Shown here piece by piece: positions 53,414 to 63,500 of a DNA stretch of 64,000 nt (position 1 is its first letter; each line of letters begins with the position of its first letter). The notes under the pieces were generated by a model. That model was not told the DNA's origin. It made no database searches and saw only the letters and a program-made list of their open reading frames with translations. This DNA is from Candidatus Poribacteria bacterium (GTDB lineage: Bacteria > Poribacteria > WGA-4E > WGA-3G): contig JAPPES010000127.1 of the NCBI GenBank assembly GCA_028824125.1, positions 24,070-88,069 on the forward strand, read 5' to 3'. A program made the translations under genes and the position numbers.

Positions 53414-54411
53414 GAGACTCCTTGTAATTCCAACGTTTCACTCAAATGACACGCAACTTTGACACCGGGTGCAATCTCACGAAGTTCTGGTGTCTCCTGT
53501 TTACAAATATCTGTTGCATAGCGGCACCTCGGATGGAAATGGCATCCAGTTGGCGGCTGAGACGGATCGGGCACATCCCCTTCAAGATGGATTAGTTCGC
53601 GTTTACGTTGCACCTTCGGATCCGGCAACGGCACAGCAGATATCAACGCCTCTGTATAAGGATGTTTCGGCAATTGATAGAGTGTTTTTGCATCGCTGAT
53701 CTCTACGATCTTGCCAAGGTACATAACTGCTACGCGGTCACTAATATGCTTAACAACGCTCAAATCATGTGCGATAAAGATATAGGAAAGTTGGAATTTC
53801 TCCCGCAATTCTGCCAGAAGATTAAGAATTTGCGCTTGCACGGAGACATCAAGTGCCGACACCGGTTCATCTGCTACGACCAGCTCGGGGTTAAGTGCTA
53901 ACGCACGTGCGATGCCGATACGTTGACGTTGCCCACCACTGAAGGCATGCGGGTAACGCCGCATGTCCTGCGGTTTCAACCCGACAGATTCCAATAGTTC
54001 TACAATATGATCCTGCAGTTCATTTCTCTTTGCAATTCGATTAACACGTAGCGGTTCACCAACTATATCTCCCACCGTTTTTCGTGGGTTAAGGGATGAT
54101 TGTGGGTCTTGAAAGACCATCTGGATACGTCGACGAAAGGGACGCATCTGTTGAGGTGTCAACTGCGTTAAATCTACCTGTTCATCACCGAAAGTAAAAC
54201 TACCATCTGTAGGTGAAATTAAACGGAGGAGACACCGACTCGCAGTCGTCTTTCCACAACCACTTTCACCAACCAAACCGAGTGTTTCACCGCGTTCTAC
54301 GTCAAAGCTTATACCGTCCACCGCTTTCACATGTCCAATAACGCGCCGAAAAATTCCTTTTCGTATCGGAAAATATTTTCGAAGATTTGTGACCTCAAGC
54401 AGTTTCGGCAT
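53410..54411 (-). CDS. Oligopeptide/dipeptide ABC transporter ATP-binding protein (DppF/OppF type)
   Basis: A 333-residue ATPase. Walker [19 protein letters not shown]-loop [21 protein letters not shown] signature [20 protein letters not shown] and Walker [15 protein letters not shown] are intact. The C-terminal oligopeptide-specific tail has the Cys cluster of this subfamily ([18 protein letters not shown]), which can bind an Fe-S cluster. It overlaps DppD by 17 bases. The permeases and substrate-binding protein are not in the window. Confidence 0.9.
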   Translation of the reverse strand: MPKLLEVTNLRKYFPIRKGIFRRVIGHVKAVDGISFDVERGETLGLVGESGCGKTTASRCLLRLISPTDGSFTFGDEQVDLTQLTPQQMRPFRRRIQMVFQDPQSSLNPRKTVGDIVGEPLRVNRIAKRNELQDHIVELLESVGLKPQDMRRYPHAFSGGQRQRIGIARALALNPELVVADEPVSALDVSVQAQILNLLAELREKFQLSYIFIAHDLSVVKHISDRVAVMYLGKIVEISDAKTLYQLPKHPYTEALISAVPLPDPKVQRKRELIHLEGDVPDPSQPPTGCHFHPRCRYATDICKQETPELREIAPGVKVACHLSETLELQGVS

Positions 54412-55471
54412 CGGTTTTTTCCTGATAGAGCCAGCATCTCACCGCGTGCTTTCTGTTCTCGTCAGTGATGTTTTTTGAGGTGTCAATTGTGTTGAGTGCA
54501 GGCATTTGTTCACAAATCGGCATTCGTTCAGTACAACGCGGCTGAAACGAACACCCGATAGGAAGTGCCAATGGGTGAGGTACTGTTCCCGGAATAGACG
54601 GAAGCGTTTTTTGCTGGCTATCACCGAATGTTGGAATTGAATTGAGCAATCCTCGCGTATAAGGATGCAAAGGAGTATAAAAGATATCATCTACACTTCC
54701 TTTTTCAACAACGCGTCCGGCATACATAACAACAACCTCGTCCGCCATGTCAGCGATAACCCCTAAGTCGTGTGTAATCAACATAATCGCCATTCCAATC
54801 TCCGCTTGCAGTTCCTGCATGAGTGCAAGCACTTGTGCCTGAATTGTAACGTCAAGTGCCGTAGTCGGTTCATCCGCGATAAGAAGCGCGGGCGCACAAC
54901 AAAGTGCCATCGCAATCATCACGCGTTGCCGCATCCCTCCAGAGAGTTGGTGTGGATATTCATCAATGCGTTGTTCAGGTGTAGGGAGCCCGACGCGTGA
55001 GAGCATCTCAATAGCGAGTTCGCGTGCCCATTTCGGTGGTGTTTGTAAACCAAAACGGACAAGAGACGAGCGCTCCCCTTCTTGGTGTAACACAATTGCT
55101 TCAGCAATTTGATCGCCAACGGTATAAACAGGATTAAGCGATGTCATCGGTTCCTGAAAGATTATAGCAATTTCGTTGCCACGGATCTGACGCATCAACT
55201 CACTTCGCGGTGATACTTGCGTTATATCTAAAGGTTCATTTACGTCATCACGATAGAACAGAATCTCACCCGCTTCGATCCTACCCGGATTCGGCACAAG
55301 TTGGAGAAGGGATAACCCCGTAATACTTTTTCCACAGCCACTTTCTCCTACAATACCGACCGTTTTGCCGCGTTCAATCGAAAAACTGACATCGTTTACT
55401 GCATTTACAACACCACTATCTGTATGGAATACGGTTTTCAAATTAGAAACTTCAAGTAAGGGTTGTGTCAA
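54395..55471 (-). CDS. Oligopeptide/dipeptide ABC transporter ATP-binding protein (DppD/OppD type)
   Basis: A 358-residue ATPase, first gene of the operon. Walker [20 protein letters not shown]-loop [20 protein letters not shown], signature [21 protein letters not shown] and Walker [17 protein letters not shown]. It carries the typical C-terminal Cys motif ([19 protein letters not shown]). Its final codons overlap the DppF start. The pair normally forms a heterodimer that powers uptake of peptides, nickel or sugars; substrate cannot be told without the binding protein. Confidence 0.9.
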   Translation of the reverse strand: MTQPLLEVSNLKTVFHTDSGVVNAVNDVSFSIERGKTVGIVGESGCGKSITGLSLLQLVPNPGRIEAGEILFYRDDVNEPLDITQVSPRSELMRQIRGNEIAIIFQEPMTSLNPVYTVGDQIAEAIVLHQEGERSSLVRFGLQTPPKWARELAIEMLSRVGLPTPEQRIDEYPHQLSGGMRQRVMIAMALCCAPALLIADEPTTALDVTIQAQVLALMQELQAEIGMAIMLITHDLGVIADMADEVVVMYAGRVVEKGSVDDIFYTPLHPYTRGLLNSIPTFGDSQQKTLPSIPGTVPHPLALPIGCSFQPRCTERMPICEQMPALNTIDTSKNITDENRKHAVRCWLYQEKTDAETA

Positions 55472-55726
55472 TTTTTTGCCCGATATTTTGTAGGTTTGAT
55501 TCTATGAATGTGTGTATATATTTTACCGCAAAAAAGACTGCTGGTCAACTTTTTTAGATTGGAAAGGGCGCAGCGATAAAAGCTTATACCATTTCTAAAT
55601 GATAATGTCCCATTACTAATTGGAAGAACCCCCTAATATCAAATTAACGCGATTCGTCTCGGTAGATGCGGTTTCCTAACTGCACCTTTCTTCAATAAAA
55701 CAAGATAAATTCCGTTAATTTGGTAT

Positions 55727-55892
55727 TATAACCCAAGTTGCTACCTATAAGTTTTAGACATGGAAACACCGTCTTTAATGAAAAACATGCTGATAATTAG
55801 CCAATATTTGTAGCGCAAACTGTCAGTTTGCGCACTTGCAGGCACAATCTAACAGATTGTGCTACATAGTGGCAACTTGAGTTATTATAGTA
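55727..55892. repeat. Repeat element R1, left of sigma/anti-sigma pair
   Basis: A ~160-base noncoding unit with terminal inverted repeats ATAACCCAAGTTGC and GCAACTTGAGTTAT. Inside are two hairpins (GCGCAAACTG/CAGTTTGCGC and GCACAATCT/GATTGTGC). A near-identical copy in the same orientation lies at about 57762-57924 on the other side of the 56397-57692 gene pair. The preceding stretch (55610-55730) also has AATATCAAATTAACG with a complementary ATTTGGTATTA end. Confidence 0.65.
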
Positions 55893-56297
55893 AAGCTTAT
55901 AATTACTTGGACATTTCTGAGCATCAACCTATTAGGTTGTGCAGAAACGGAACACAACCATAACTGTCAATTTAAATTCCAGTCCCGTAGGGACGATATG
56001 TTTATAGATATGAGATGTATATATGTCTTCAGTCCCGTAGGGACGATATGTGTATCCCAACGACATATTTTATACATATCGTCCCTACGGGACTAAAGAG
56101 ACGTTGTTCAACGTTTTCTATAAATATATCGTCCCTATGGGACTGAAGAAGGTTCCCATGTTTAGAAAGTCCTAAAATTGACACCTATAGTGCAGAAACG
56201 TAGCACAACCTGTTAGGTTGTGCTACAACACACGCAGTCCGTTAGGTTTGCTAAACGCATGGATAAAAGTGTTCAGGTAATTCTAAAATCTACTATA
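55886..56297. repeat. MITE-like element, TATAGT family, copy 4
   Basis: The left end TATAGTAAAGCTTATAATTA (55886-55914) is matched in inverted form by GTTCAGGTAATTCTAAAATC and TACTATA (56271-56297). The 412-base interior differs from all other copies and holds the GTCCCGTAGGGAC cluster and hairpins around GGTTGTGC. No ORF. Confidence 0.6.
55978..56156. repeat. Cluster of four GTCCCGTAGGGAC palindromic repeats
   Basis: AGTCCCGTAGGGACGATAT occurs in direct orientation near 55980 and 56032, and as the reverse complement near 56077 and 56131 (the last with one change: CTATGGGAC). Spacing is ~45-55 bases. This motif is widespread in bacterial genomes as a dispersed palindrome. Mixed orientation and short length rule against a CRISPR array. 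Confidence 0.7.
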
Positions 56298-56319
56298 TAA
56301 GTAGCAACTTGAATTCAAA

Positions 56320-56349
56320 AAAAGAGGCACAACCAATTGTGCCTCTTTT
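56320..56349 (-). terminator. Rho-independent terminator of the sigma/anti-sigma operon
   Basis: AAAAGAGGCACA (56320-56331) and TGTGCCTCTTTT (56338-56349) form a perfect 12-base stem with a six-base loop. On the minus strand the 3' arm runs into a T tract (CTCTTTTTTTGAATTC). It lies ~48 bases after the stop of the anti-sigma gene, which is the expected place. Confidence 0.7.
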
Positions 56350-56396
56350 ATGAATTACTCTCATATATTTGAATATCAGATAAATGCATATCCTCC

Positions 56397-57077
56397 TCAC
56401 AGATTTGTTTTGATGTCACTCCAAAATAGGGCGAGTTTTTCGCTTGCTGTTTTCGCAAAATGTCTATCAACGTCTTCTGTGACTTTATTAGTAGCGCGGG
56501 CATGCCACATATCTGCTGACTCATTGCCAACAAATGGACTAATAGGGTTCACGTGACTCTCTCTCAGTGCTTCTGTAGAAAGTGACTTCTCAACTTTCGC
56601 GCTACCGTGTTTCAGTGATGCCCAAGGTGATGGGGAAATTCGTGCGTTTCGGAGACGCGCTTCTTCCATTGCGGTCAAACCGAACTCCTGTTTTGGGGCC
56701 TCAGTAAAGAACGCAAATTTCACCAAGAAGACTGATGCGATCAGGTAGCAAAGTAACGCAACACAATTCACAAACAGCGGAGATATATCTAACTTAAATT
56801 TACCGAAAAGCCAGGTGATCGGAGCCGCGAAGAAGGCGGTGCTATCTGTTCTATGGACTTCTCGTATTTGACGTTGGATATTTCCCAGCAATTCTGGGGA
56901 CGGTTCCGGTGCTTCAAGACTACCGAGCACCGTTGCAGTATGCCATAATCCTTCATATTCGACTTGGCACGCCTTGCAACTACGCAGATGTTGAAAAAAT
57001 TCGCGCCGCTCCGTCCCTTTTAAAATGGGATCCTGACGGTGTAAAACCAAGTTTTCACGAGTCTGTTTACAATTCAT
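56397..57077 (-). CDS. Membrane anti-sigma factor with zinc-finger (zf-HC2) domain
   Basis: About 226 residues from the ATG at 57077; the track start at 57116 is less likely. The N-terminal ~55 residues contain the anti-sigma zinc motif HLRSCKACQ (HxxxCxxC) after NCKQTRENLVLHRQDP. One transmembrane helix follows (FVNCVALLCYLIASVFLVKF), then an exported tail of ~90 residues. It follows the ECF sigma gene by 58 bases and is its natural inhibitor. Release of the sigma factor presumably depends on an envelope signal sensed by the C-terminal part. A strong terminator follows. Confidence 0.85.
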   Translation of the reverse strand: MNCKQTRENLVLHRQDPILKGTERREFFQHLRSCKACQVEYEGLWHTATVLGSLEAPEPSPELLGNIQRQIREVHRTDSTAFFAAPITWLFGKFKLDISPLFVNCVALLCYLIASVFLVKFAFFTEAPKQEFGLTAMEEARLRNARISPSPWASLKHGSAKVEKSLSTEALRESHVNPISPFVGNESADMWHARATNKVTEDVDRHFAKTASEKLALFWSDIKTNL

Positions 57078-57134
57078 TTTAACAATCCTCGCTTTATAGG
57101 GTAAAAATTTATTCACATAGCAACAAGTAATCTC

Positions 57135-57692
57135 TCAAAAGTAGTATTTTCCCAACTTCGTTTTGAGATTCTGTATTGCTTTATTTAACCGTGAGGCGAC
57201 AGTTCCGAGAGAACAATTAAGGATCTCAGCAATCTCTTTGTATTTGAGTTGTTGCATATAATACAACGTCACAACTTCACGTTGCTTCGGTGGCAAACGA
57301 TCAATAGCAGCTTGAACAACCTCACGTTGTTCAGCCTTAATTGCCATCCGATCAGGAATTTCCTGTTCCTCTGCCAAGCCGTGAGACGCTGTCTCTTCAG
57401 TGTAAGCATCCAACATTCTGTTACGGGCTTTGCTTTTGCGGATATATTGATTGCAAGTGTTTAGACCGACCCTATACAGCCACGTTCCGAATTGCGACTG
57501 GAATCGAAACGTTTTAATTGACTTATAAGCCTCTAAAAATGTTTCTTGCGTAGCATCCTCGGCATCCTCGGCATTGCCGAGCATCCGGTATGCAAGCCCA
57601 TATATTTTGGTATGATGGCGATTGACCAATTCGTTAAATGCTTCAACATCGCCTTCTACTGTTTTGTGCACATAAACATCATCTGGAATCAT
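57135..57692 (-). CDS. ECF-type sigma factor (RpoE-like)
   Basis: A 185-residue sigma factor with region 2 (FNELVNRHHTKIYGLAYRML, then GNAEDAEDATQETFLEAYKS) and region 4 (DRLPPKQREVVTLYYMQQLK with YKEIAEILNCSLGTVASRL). It is the common size and shape for an ECF factor. Paired with an HxxxCxxC anti-sigma downstream, it should control a cell-envelope or stress regulon. The two-gene unit lies between copies R1 and R2 of a ~160-base repeat, so it could be duplicated or lost as a block. Confidence 0.92.
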   Translation of the reverse strand: MIPDDVYVHKTVEGDVEAFNELVNRHHTKIYGLAYRMLGNAEDAEDATQETFLEAYKSIKTFRFQSQFGTWLYRVGLNTCNQYIRKSKARNRMLDAYTEETASHGLAEEQEIPDRMAIKAEQREVVQAAIDRLPPKQREVVTLYYMQQLKYKEIAEILNCSLGTVASRLNKAIQNLKTKLGKYYF

Positions 57693-57761
57693 AAAATGTC
57701 CGCCTCGTGCAGATGTTACTAAATTAGTTGCCTCGGAATTATAATTTCTTCATTTTTTATT

Positions 57762-57924
57762 TTAATCCAAGTTGCTACTTATAAGTTTTTAGACATGGAA
57801 ACACCGTCTTTGATGAAAATATGCTGATAATTAGCTAATATTTGTAGCGCAAACTGTCAGTTTGCGCACTTGCAGGCACAATCTAACAGATTGTGCTACA
57901 AGGTGGCAACTTAGGTTATTGTAG
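57762..57924. repeat. Repeat element R2, right of sigma/anti-sigma pair
   Basis: A direct-orientation copy of R1 with only scattered differences, including the shared segments AGACATGGAAACACCGTCTT and GCGCAAACTGTCAGTTTGCG. Starts TTTAATCCAAGTTGC and ends GGCAACTTAGGTTAT. No ORF. The rest of the gap to 58132 holds a possible terminator and nothing else recognisable. Confidence 0.65.
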
Positions 57925-58005
57925 TGAAAATTATACGGTGTCACATGCTCCACAGACCAGCGCGAAACGTTATTTTCTATCTGTAGGTCTATTACATGAC
58001 ATGAT

Positions 58006-58032
58006 AAAAAACCTCCTCACCAAAGAGTGAGA
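58006..58032 (-). terminator. Possible terminator after the MacB-like gene
   Basis: On the minus strand TCTCAC and GTGAGGA-type arms form a short stem (five to six pairs) around TCTTTG, followed by a run of six Ts. It lies ~100 bases after the stop of the 58133 gene. The stem is weak, hence low confidence. Confidence 0.35.
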
Positions 58033-58132
58033 TTTGATTCAGAGAGTCACCCACTAATGTGTCTGACTGGGATGGCTGCAGCATTCTTGTTTTAGAGAGT
58101 AATCTAAATTTGATGGTAGTACAAACGGTTGC

Positions 58133-59374
58133 TTAATCATGGCGTAGTGCTTCTGTGGGGGCGAGACTTGCAGCCTTGTTTGCTGGATAAATTCCAAAAA
58201 ATATACCAATGAACGCGGAAACACAAAAAGCAATTGCTGCTGCCTGAACAGATACAACGGCAGGCCAAGTTGCATCTTTAATCATGAATTTTGAGATAAC
58301 CCAACCAGAGCCGGTAGCAAGTGCACTACCGATAAAAATACCGATAAGTCCACCACATACGCTTAAGACAATCGATTCAATCAAAAATTGGATTAGGATG
58401 TCGGTGCGTCTTGCGCCGATGGCTTTACGTAAACCGATTTCACGAGTTCTCTCTGTTACAGAAACTAACATGATATTCATGATACCGATACCACCGACGA
58501 ATAGGGCAATACTGGCGACAGCACCGAGGAGTATCTGAACAATTCGACTGACATTGCCTACCTGCTTTATTATCTCCTTAGCGGTGAAAAAATCAAAGTA
58601 TTTTTCATCACCGTGTTGCTGTCTGAAGGCAACTTTGATTTCAGCGACAGCTTGCTCAACTTTTTCATAACTTTCCGCTACCGCAAACAGCATGATCCAG
58701 CCTTTTCTTTTCCCGATAAAATGGGTGCCCATTGTAGAAAGCGGCATAATTACTCTATTATCCCATCCTTCGCTTGCCATCTTATTGCCTTTTGCTTCCA
58801 TGACTCCCACGACGGTGAAACGTTTCCTATCAATCCTCAATTCACGCCCAATTGGATCCTCCATCTCAAAAAAGTCTTTATGTACTTCAGAACCGATCAA
58901 ACAGATAGGGTCTCCCCGTTCCATATCGTCCTCAGTAAAAAAACGCCCTTTTTCAACGTACCAGTTATTGACATCTTGAAAATAAGGGGTAACACCATGC
59001 ACTTGGAGAGATTGATTTACGTGTCTGTGTGATACACGGCGTACCATACCAGATTGTGCAGCCGCCGTTTTAATAGATGGACATGTTTCAAGTATAAAGG
59101 CGAGATCTTGATACTCAATGTATTCGGGATGTTTGTTTTCCATATACGAACCATCTGCTTTGCGAATATGTTCTTTCCGGAAGCAGACGATCATGCCTGC
59201 ACCACCGACCCGTTCCAATTCTATCAGAATGAGGTGTTCGGCGCCACCACCAACCGAAACAACGGCAACAACCGCCGCAATGCCGATGATGATTCCAAGC
59301 GTTGTAAGCACGGAACGTAACTTGTTTCGTCTGAGTGCTGCTAAGCCAACACTGATACCTTGTGTAATCTGCAT
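58133..59374 (-). CDS. MacB/FtsX-family ABC transporter permease
   Basis: A 413-residue permease. An N-terminal helix (SVLTTLGIIIGIAAVVAVVS), a ~230-residue periplasmic MacB-PCD domain (RFFTEDDMERGDPICLIGSE), then three C-terminal helices including the FtsX core (GGIGIMNIMLVSVTERTREI, GLRKAIGARRTDILIQFLIE) and the end NKAASLAPTEALRHD. Such permeases couple ATP hydrolysis to movement of substrates or signals across the periplasm. The ATPase partner and a membrane-fusion protein are not in this window, since the next gene upstream is a dehydrogenase. Confidence 0.88.
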   Translation of the reverse strand: MQITQGISVGLAALRRNKLRSVLTTLGIIIGIAAVVAVVSVGGGAEHLILIELERVGGAGMIVCFRKEHIRKADGSYMENKHPEYIEYQDLAFILETCPSIKTAAAQSGMVRRVSHRHVNQSLQVHGVTPYFQDVNNWYVEKGRFFTEDDMERGDPICLIGSEVHKDFFEMEDPIGRELRIDRKRFTVVGVMEAKGNKMASEGWDNRVIMPLSTMGTHFIGKRKGWIMLFAVAESYEKVEQAVAEIKVAFRQQHGDEKYFDFFTAKEIIKQVGNVSRIVQILLGAVASIALFVGGIGIMNIMLVSVTERTREIGLRKAIGARRTDILIQFLIESIVLSVCGGLIGIFIGSALATGSGWVISKFMIKDATWPAVVSVQAAAIAFCVSAFIGIFFGIYPANKAASLAPTEALRHD

Positions 59375-59401
59375 AGTTCAAATTCGCGTGAAAGATTACT
59401 G

Positions 59402-60469
59402 CTACTCAGGTTTCATGGATTCTCCGTGTAGCAAAAACGCTCGTATATCATACCTTCCTGGACGTTCAATGAGTAAATCACCGTTTTCAATCATCAGATC
59501 TAATGGATTTGCATGTGTACGCAGTGGCAATTGTACCACTTCATGCATACGCGCGGATTCATAGATCGCCATGATAATTTCAACAGCAGCGCGCCCGTGT
59601 TTCGCTTCCCCACGGTGTTCCGGTCCACCATCAAGCCACTCAACTAATTCTTGTGCTTGTGCAACGTGTTGATTAGTCCCATCAGAAGGACGTTCTTCCC
59701 AATCCGTAGATTTATTGTTTAGGAGGCGAACGCGTCCTTCTGTTACGTCTGCGATACCATCTGTACCGTAGACGATACCACCTTGATAGTTAGGTCTGCC
59801 AATTTCTTGAAGTAACATTCCGATACACCCATTTGAAAATCCCACAATTCCTGCGCTTCGATCTTCAATCTGAATATCGCGTTCGTAACGTTCGGTTTTG
59901 CGTTCAACGTTGCCAATGACCCATTGTGGGGCGGGATCACTTAGCACATACCGCATCATATCAAGGAGGTGGGAACAGTCATTCAACAATCCTTGTCCAC
60001 CGTGGCAGATAATTTGCCGTGGTTCACCAATAGCGCCTTCAGCGATAAGATTGCGTGCATCTGTCCATGCGGAATTAAACCGGCGTTGATGGCCGATTAC
60101 AACCTTGACACCGTTTCGGTTTGCAGCGATTAACATCTCATCACACTCACCGAGACTGACACCCATCGGTTTTTCACAAAGAACAGCTTTTGGACTTCGG
60201 GCACACGCTGCAATTGTCATCGGTGCATGAAGTTTGTGCCAGGTAGCAACACTGATAATATCAAGATTTTCGTTATCCAGCATCTCACGTGGATCCAAAT
60301 AACAGTTTTCTTTCGCTACACCGTAGGTATTTGCGAACTTGTCAAGAGCAGCTGGGACAGGATCGGCGAGCGCGACAATTTCTGCCTGTTCAACACCCTC
60401 ATAACCGCGAGCATGAGCATTGGCAATTCCACCACATCCAATAATACCAACCCGATATTTTGACGCCAT
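59402..60469 (-). CDS. Gfo/Idh/MocA family oxidoreductase
   Basis: About 355 residues from the ATG at 60469 after GGAGAAGAAA; the track start at 60493 adds eight residues. Rossmann motif VGIIGCGGIANAHARGYEGV, catalytic lysine motif AVLCEKPMGVSLGECDEM, and a second-domain segment with HGGQGLLNDCSHLLDMMRYV containing the conserved His. The C-terminal part has DIQIEDRSAGIVGF. Its closest paralogue here (40303-41271) shares the fold but not the details. Substrate probably a sugar or inositol derivative; not determinable from context. Confidence 0.88.
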   Translation of the reverse strand: MASKYRVGIIGCGGIANAHARGYEGVEQAEIVALADPVPAALDKFANTYGVAKENCYLDPREMLDNENLDIISVATWHKLHAPMTIAACARSPKAVLCEKPMGVSLGECDEMLIAANRNGVKVVIGHQRRFNSAWTDARNLIAEGAIGEPRQIICHGGQGLLNDCSHLLDMMRYVLSDPAPQWVIGNVERKTERYERDIQIEDRSAGIVGFSNGCIGMLLQEIGRPNYQGGIVYGTDGIADVTEGRVRLLNNKSTDWEERPSDGTNQHVAQAQELVEWLDGGPEHRGEAKHGRAAVEIIMAIYESARMHEVVQLPLRTHANPLDLMIENGDLLIERPGRYDIRAFLLHGESMKPE

Positions 60470-60531
60470 TTTCTTCTCCATAAGGATAGGCACGCTAAAA
60501 AGCGCGCCTATTCGATTATTTCTAAAGTGAA

Positions 60532-63500
60532 CTATTGATTCGCTTGGACAATTTCTGCTTGTGTTTTACCGAAATAGGAGGTAACCTGAACAAGGTCAAG
60601 GATATTTACCTCTCCATCCATGTTCACATCACCGGAAAGTCCTTCACCAGATTCGCCGATTTGGTTTGCAACCAACACTAAATCCTGGATATTCACCGTG
60701 CCATCGGCATTGATATCCGATGGTACTGGTTTTATCGTAGTTACGGTTGTGATTTCAGCAGTTTTCGTGTTATCTGTCTGTGAAGTTGCCGTAACTTTGA
60801 TTTCATATTCACCCGGTTTTGTAAAGAAATCACCTGCGGCTGTAAATGTTATCTCAGCAGAAGCCCCAGCGGCAAGTTCAATCTCTAACTGTCCCATTGG
60901 CACTTGATCGTCTGATTGACGGAACGATCCGAGAACACTCCCTTCAATCCCAATCTCTGCGGAAGAACTAAGCACTATCGTATCGTCAGTATTACCGGTA
61001 TTTGTGATTGTCAATGTATAATCGACACCTGCCAGTGTATCCATGGTTTCACCTTTCAGGTCGCCTTCACCTATCAACGTAATCCCATAAACCGGTAGAA
61101 TAGTTGTCTTTGTAGCAACTTCAGCAGTTTTTGTGTTATCGCCTTGCGAAGTTGCTGTAACTTTGACTTCGTAATCCCCTGCTGTTGATAGAGCTCCACC
61201 TGCGATTGTCAATACTACTTCTGCTGAAGCACCAGAGGCAAGCGATATAGCGGTTTGACTGAGTGTAGCAGAATCATCTGACGTTGCTAAGTTTATCGTG
61301 TCACTTGTGTTACCGGTGTTTGTGATTGTGATCGTATAAGTGACGCCTTGCGAAGCATCCGCTGTTTCGGTTGTCAAATCGTCTACACCTGCTAACATCA
61401 CACCGTAAACCGGTAGAATAGTTGTCTTTGTAGCAACTTCAGCAGTTTTTGTGTTATCGCCTTGCGAAGTTGCTGTAACTTTGATTTCATATTCACCCGG
61501 TTTTGTGAGAAGATCACCTGAAGCAGTAAACATCACATTCGCTGATGCGCCTGCGCCAAGCATAATCTCTAACTGGCCTGTAGCCGGTTCTTCGGTGTCA
61601 GGTAGCCTGAACGAACCGAGAACACTACCGCCAATTCCCACTTCCGCAGAAGAACTGAGACTAATCGTATCATCCGTGTTACCAGTGTTTGTCACTATGA
61701 GGGTATAAGTGACACCTGCCACCGTATCCATCGTTGTCCCAGTGAGTGCCCCTTCACCTGCTAACATAACGTCGTAAGCAGGCAGAATAGTTGTGGTTGT
61801 AGCAACTTCAGCAGTTTTTGTGTTATCGCCTTGTGAGGTTGCTGTAACCTTGACTTCGTAATTACCCGCGTTTGCCAGCACATCACCCGCGATTGCCAAT
61901 ACTACTTCTGCTGAAGCACCAGAGGCAAGTGATACTGAGGTTTGACTTAAAGTGGCATTATCTGATGTAGCTAAATCTATTATGTCGTCAGTGTTACCTA
62001 TATTCGTAACATTGATCATATAAGTGACACCTGCACTTGCATCCGCTGTTTCGGTTGTTAAATCGCCTACACCTGCTAACGATAAACTATACACAGGTAG
62101 AATAGTCGTAGTCGTTGAAATTTCAGCAGTTTTTGTGTTATCGCCTTGTGAGGTCGCTGTGACCTTGACTTCGTAATTACCTGCGTTTGCCAGCACATCA
62201 CCCGCGATTGCCAATACTACTTCTGCTGAAGCACCAGAGGCAAGTGATACTGAGGTTTGACTTAAAGTGGCATTATCTGATGTAGCTAAATCTATTATGT
62301 CGTCAGTGTTGCCGATGTTTGTGATTGTGAGCATATAAGTGACACCTTCGCTTGCATCTGTTGTTTCGGTTGTTAAATCGCCTACACCTGCTAACATCAC
62401 ACCGTAAACCGGCAAATTAGTAGTTATAGCAGTAATCTGGGCAGTTTTTGTGTTATCGCCTTGTGAGGTCGCGGTAACTGTGGCATCATATTTCCCAGCA
62501 GTAGCAAGCACATCACTCGATACTGTCAATATCACTTCTGCTGAAGCACCCGAAGCAAGCGATATAGCGGTTTGACTGAGTGTAGCAGAATCATCTGATG
62601 TAGCTAAATCTATTATGTCGTCGGTGTTACCTGTGTTTATAACGCGAAGTGTATAATTGATACCATCATCCGCATCGACTGTACTCTTAGCCAATGCTCC
62701 AACGCCATTTATCATTACGCCATAAACGGGCAGGATAGTTGTGGTTGTAGCAACTTCAGCAGTTTTTGTGTTATCGCCTTGTGAGGTCGCTGTGACCTTG
62801 ACTTCGTAATTACCTGCGTTTGCCAGCACATCACCCGCGATTGTCAATATCACTTCTGCTGAAGCACCAGAGGCAAGCGACACAGAAGCCTGACTCAAGG
62901 TGGCATTATCTGATGTAGCTAAATCTATTATGTCGTCAGTGTTACCTATATTCGTAACATTGATCATATAAGTGACGCCTTGCGAAGCATCCGCTGTTTC
63001 GGTTGTCAAATCGCCGACACCTGCTAACATTACACTATAAACTGGGGTAATAGTTGTAGTTGTTTTAATCTCAGCAGTTTTTGTATTATCGCCTTGTGAG
63101 GTCGCTGTAACCGTGACTCCATACTCACCTGCTGTTGCTAAAGCAGTGCCGGGAATCGTCAAAGTTACGTTGGTAGAAGCCTTTGATGCAAGGGATACAG
63201 AGGTTTGGCTCAAGGTGGCAGCATTTTCTGACGTTGCTAAGTTTATCGTGTCACTTGTGTTACCGGTGTTTGTGATTATGAGCGTATAAGTGACGCCTAC
63301 ACTTGCATCTGCTGTTTTGGTTGTCAAACTACCTACACCTGCCAACGACACATCATAGACTGGCAGAATAGTCGTAGTCGTAGCAACTTCAGCAGTTTTT
63401 GTGTCATCCCCCTGTGAGGTTGCTGTAGCTTTAACTTCGTAATTACCTGCGTTTGCCAGCACATCACCCGCGATTGTCAATATCACTTCTGCTGAAGCAC

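Noticed and set aside
55978-56156. Possible CRISPR array (GTCCCGTAGGGAC repeats)
   Set aside because: Only four units, in both orientations and with uneven spacing, lacking cas genes nearby. The unit is itself a short palindrome known as a dispersed repeat.
57762-58132. tRNA or small RNA gene in the hairpin-rich gap
   Set aside because: The hairpins belong to the R1/R2 repeat; no tRNA cloverleaf or anticodon loop is visible, nor any in the other intergenic regions that I examined.
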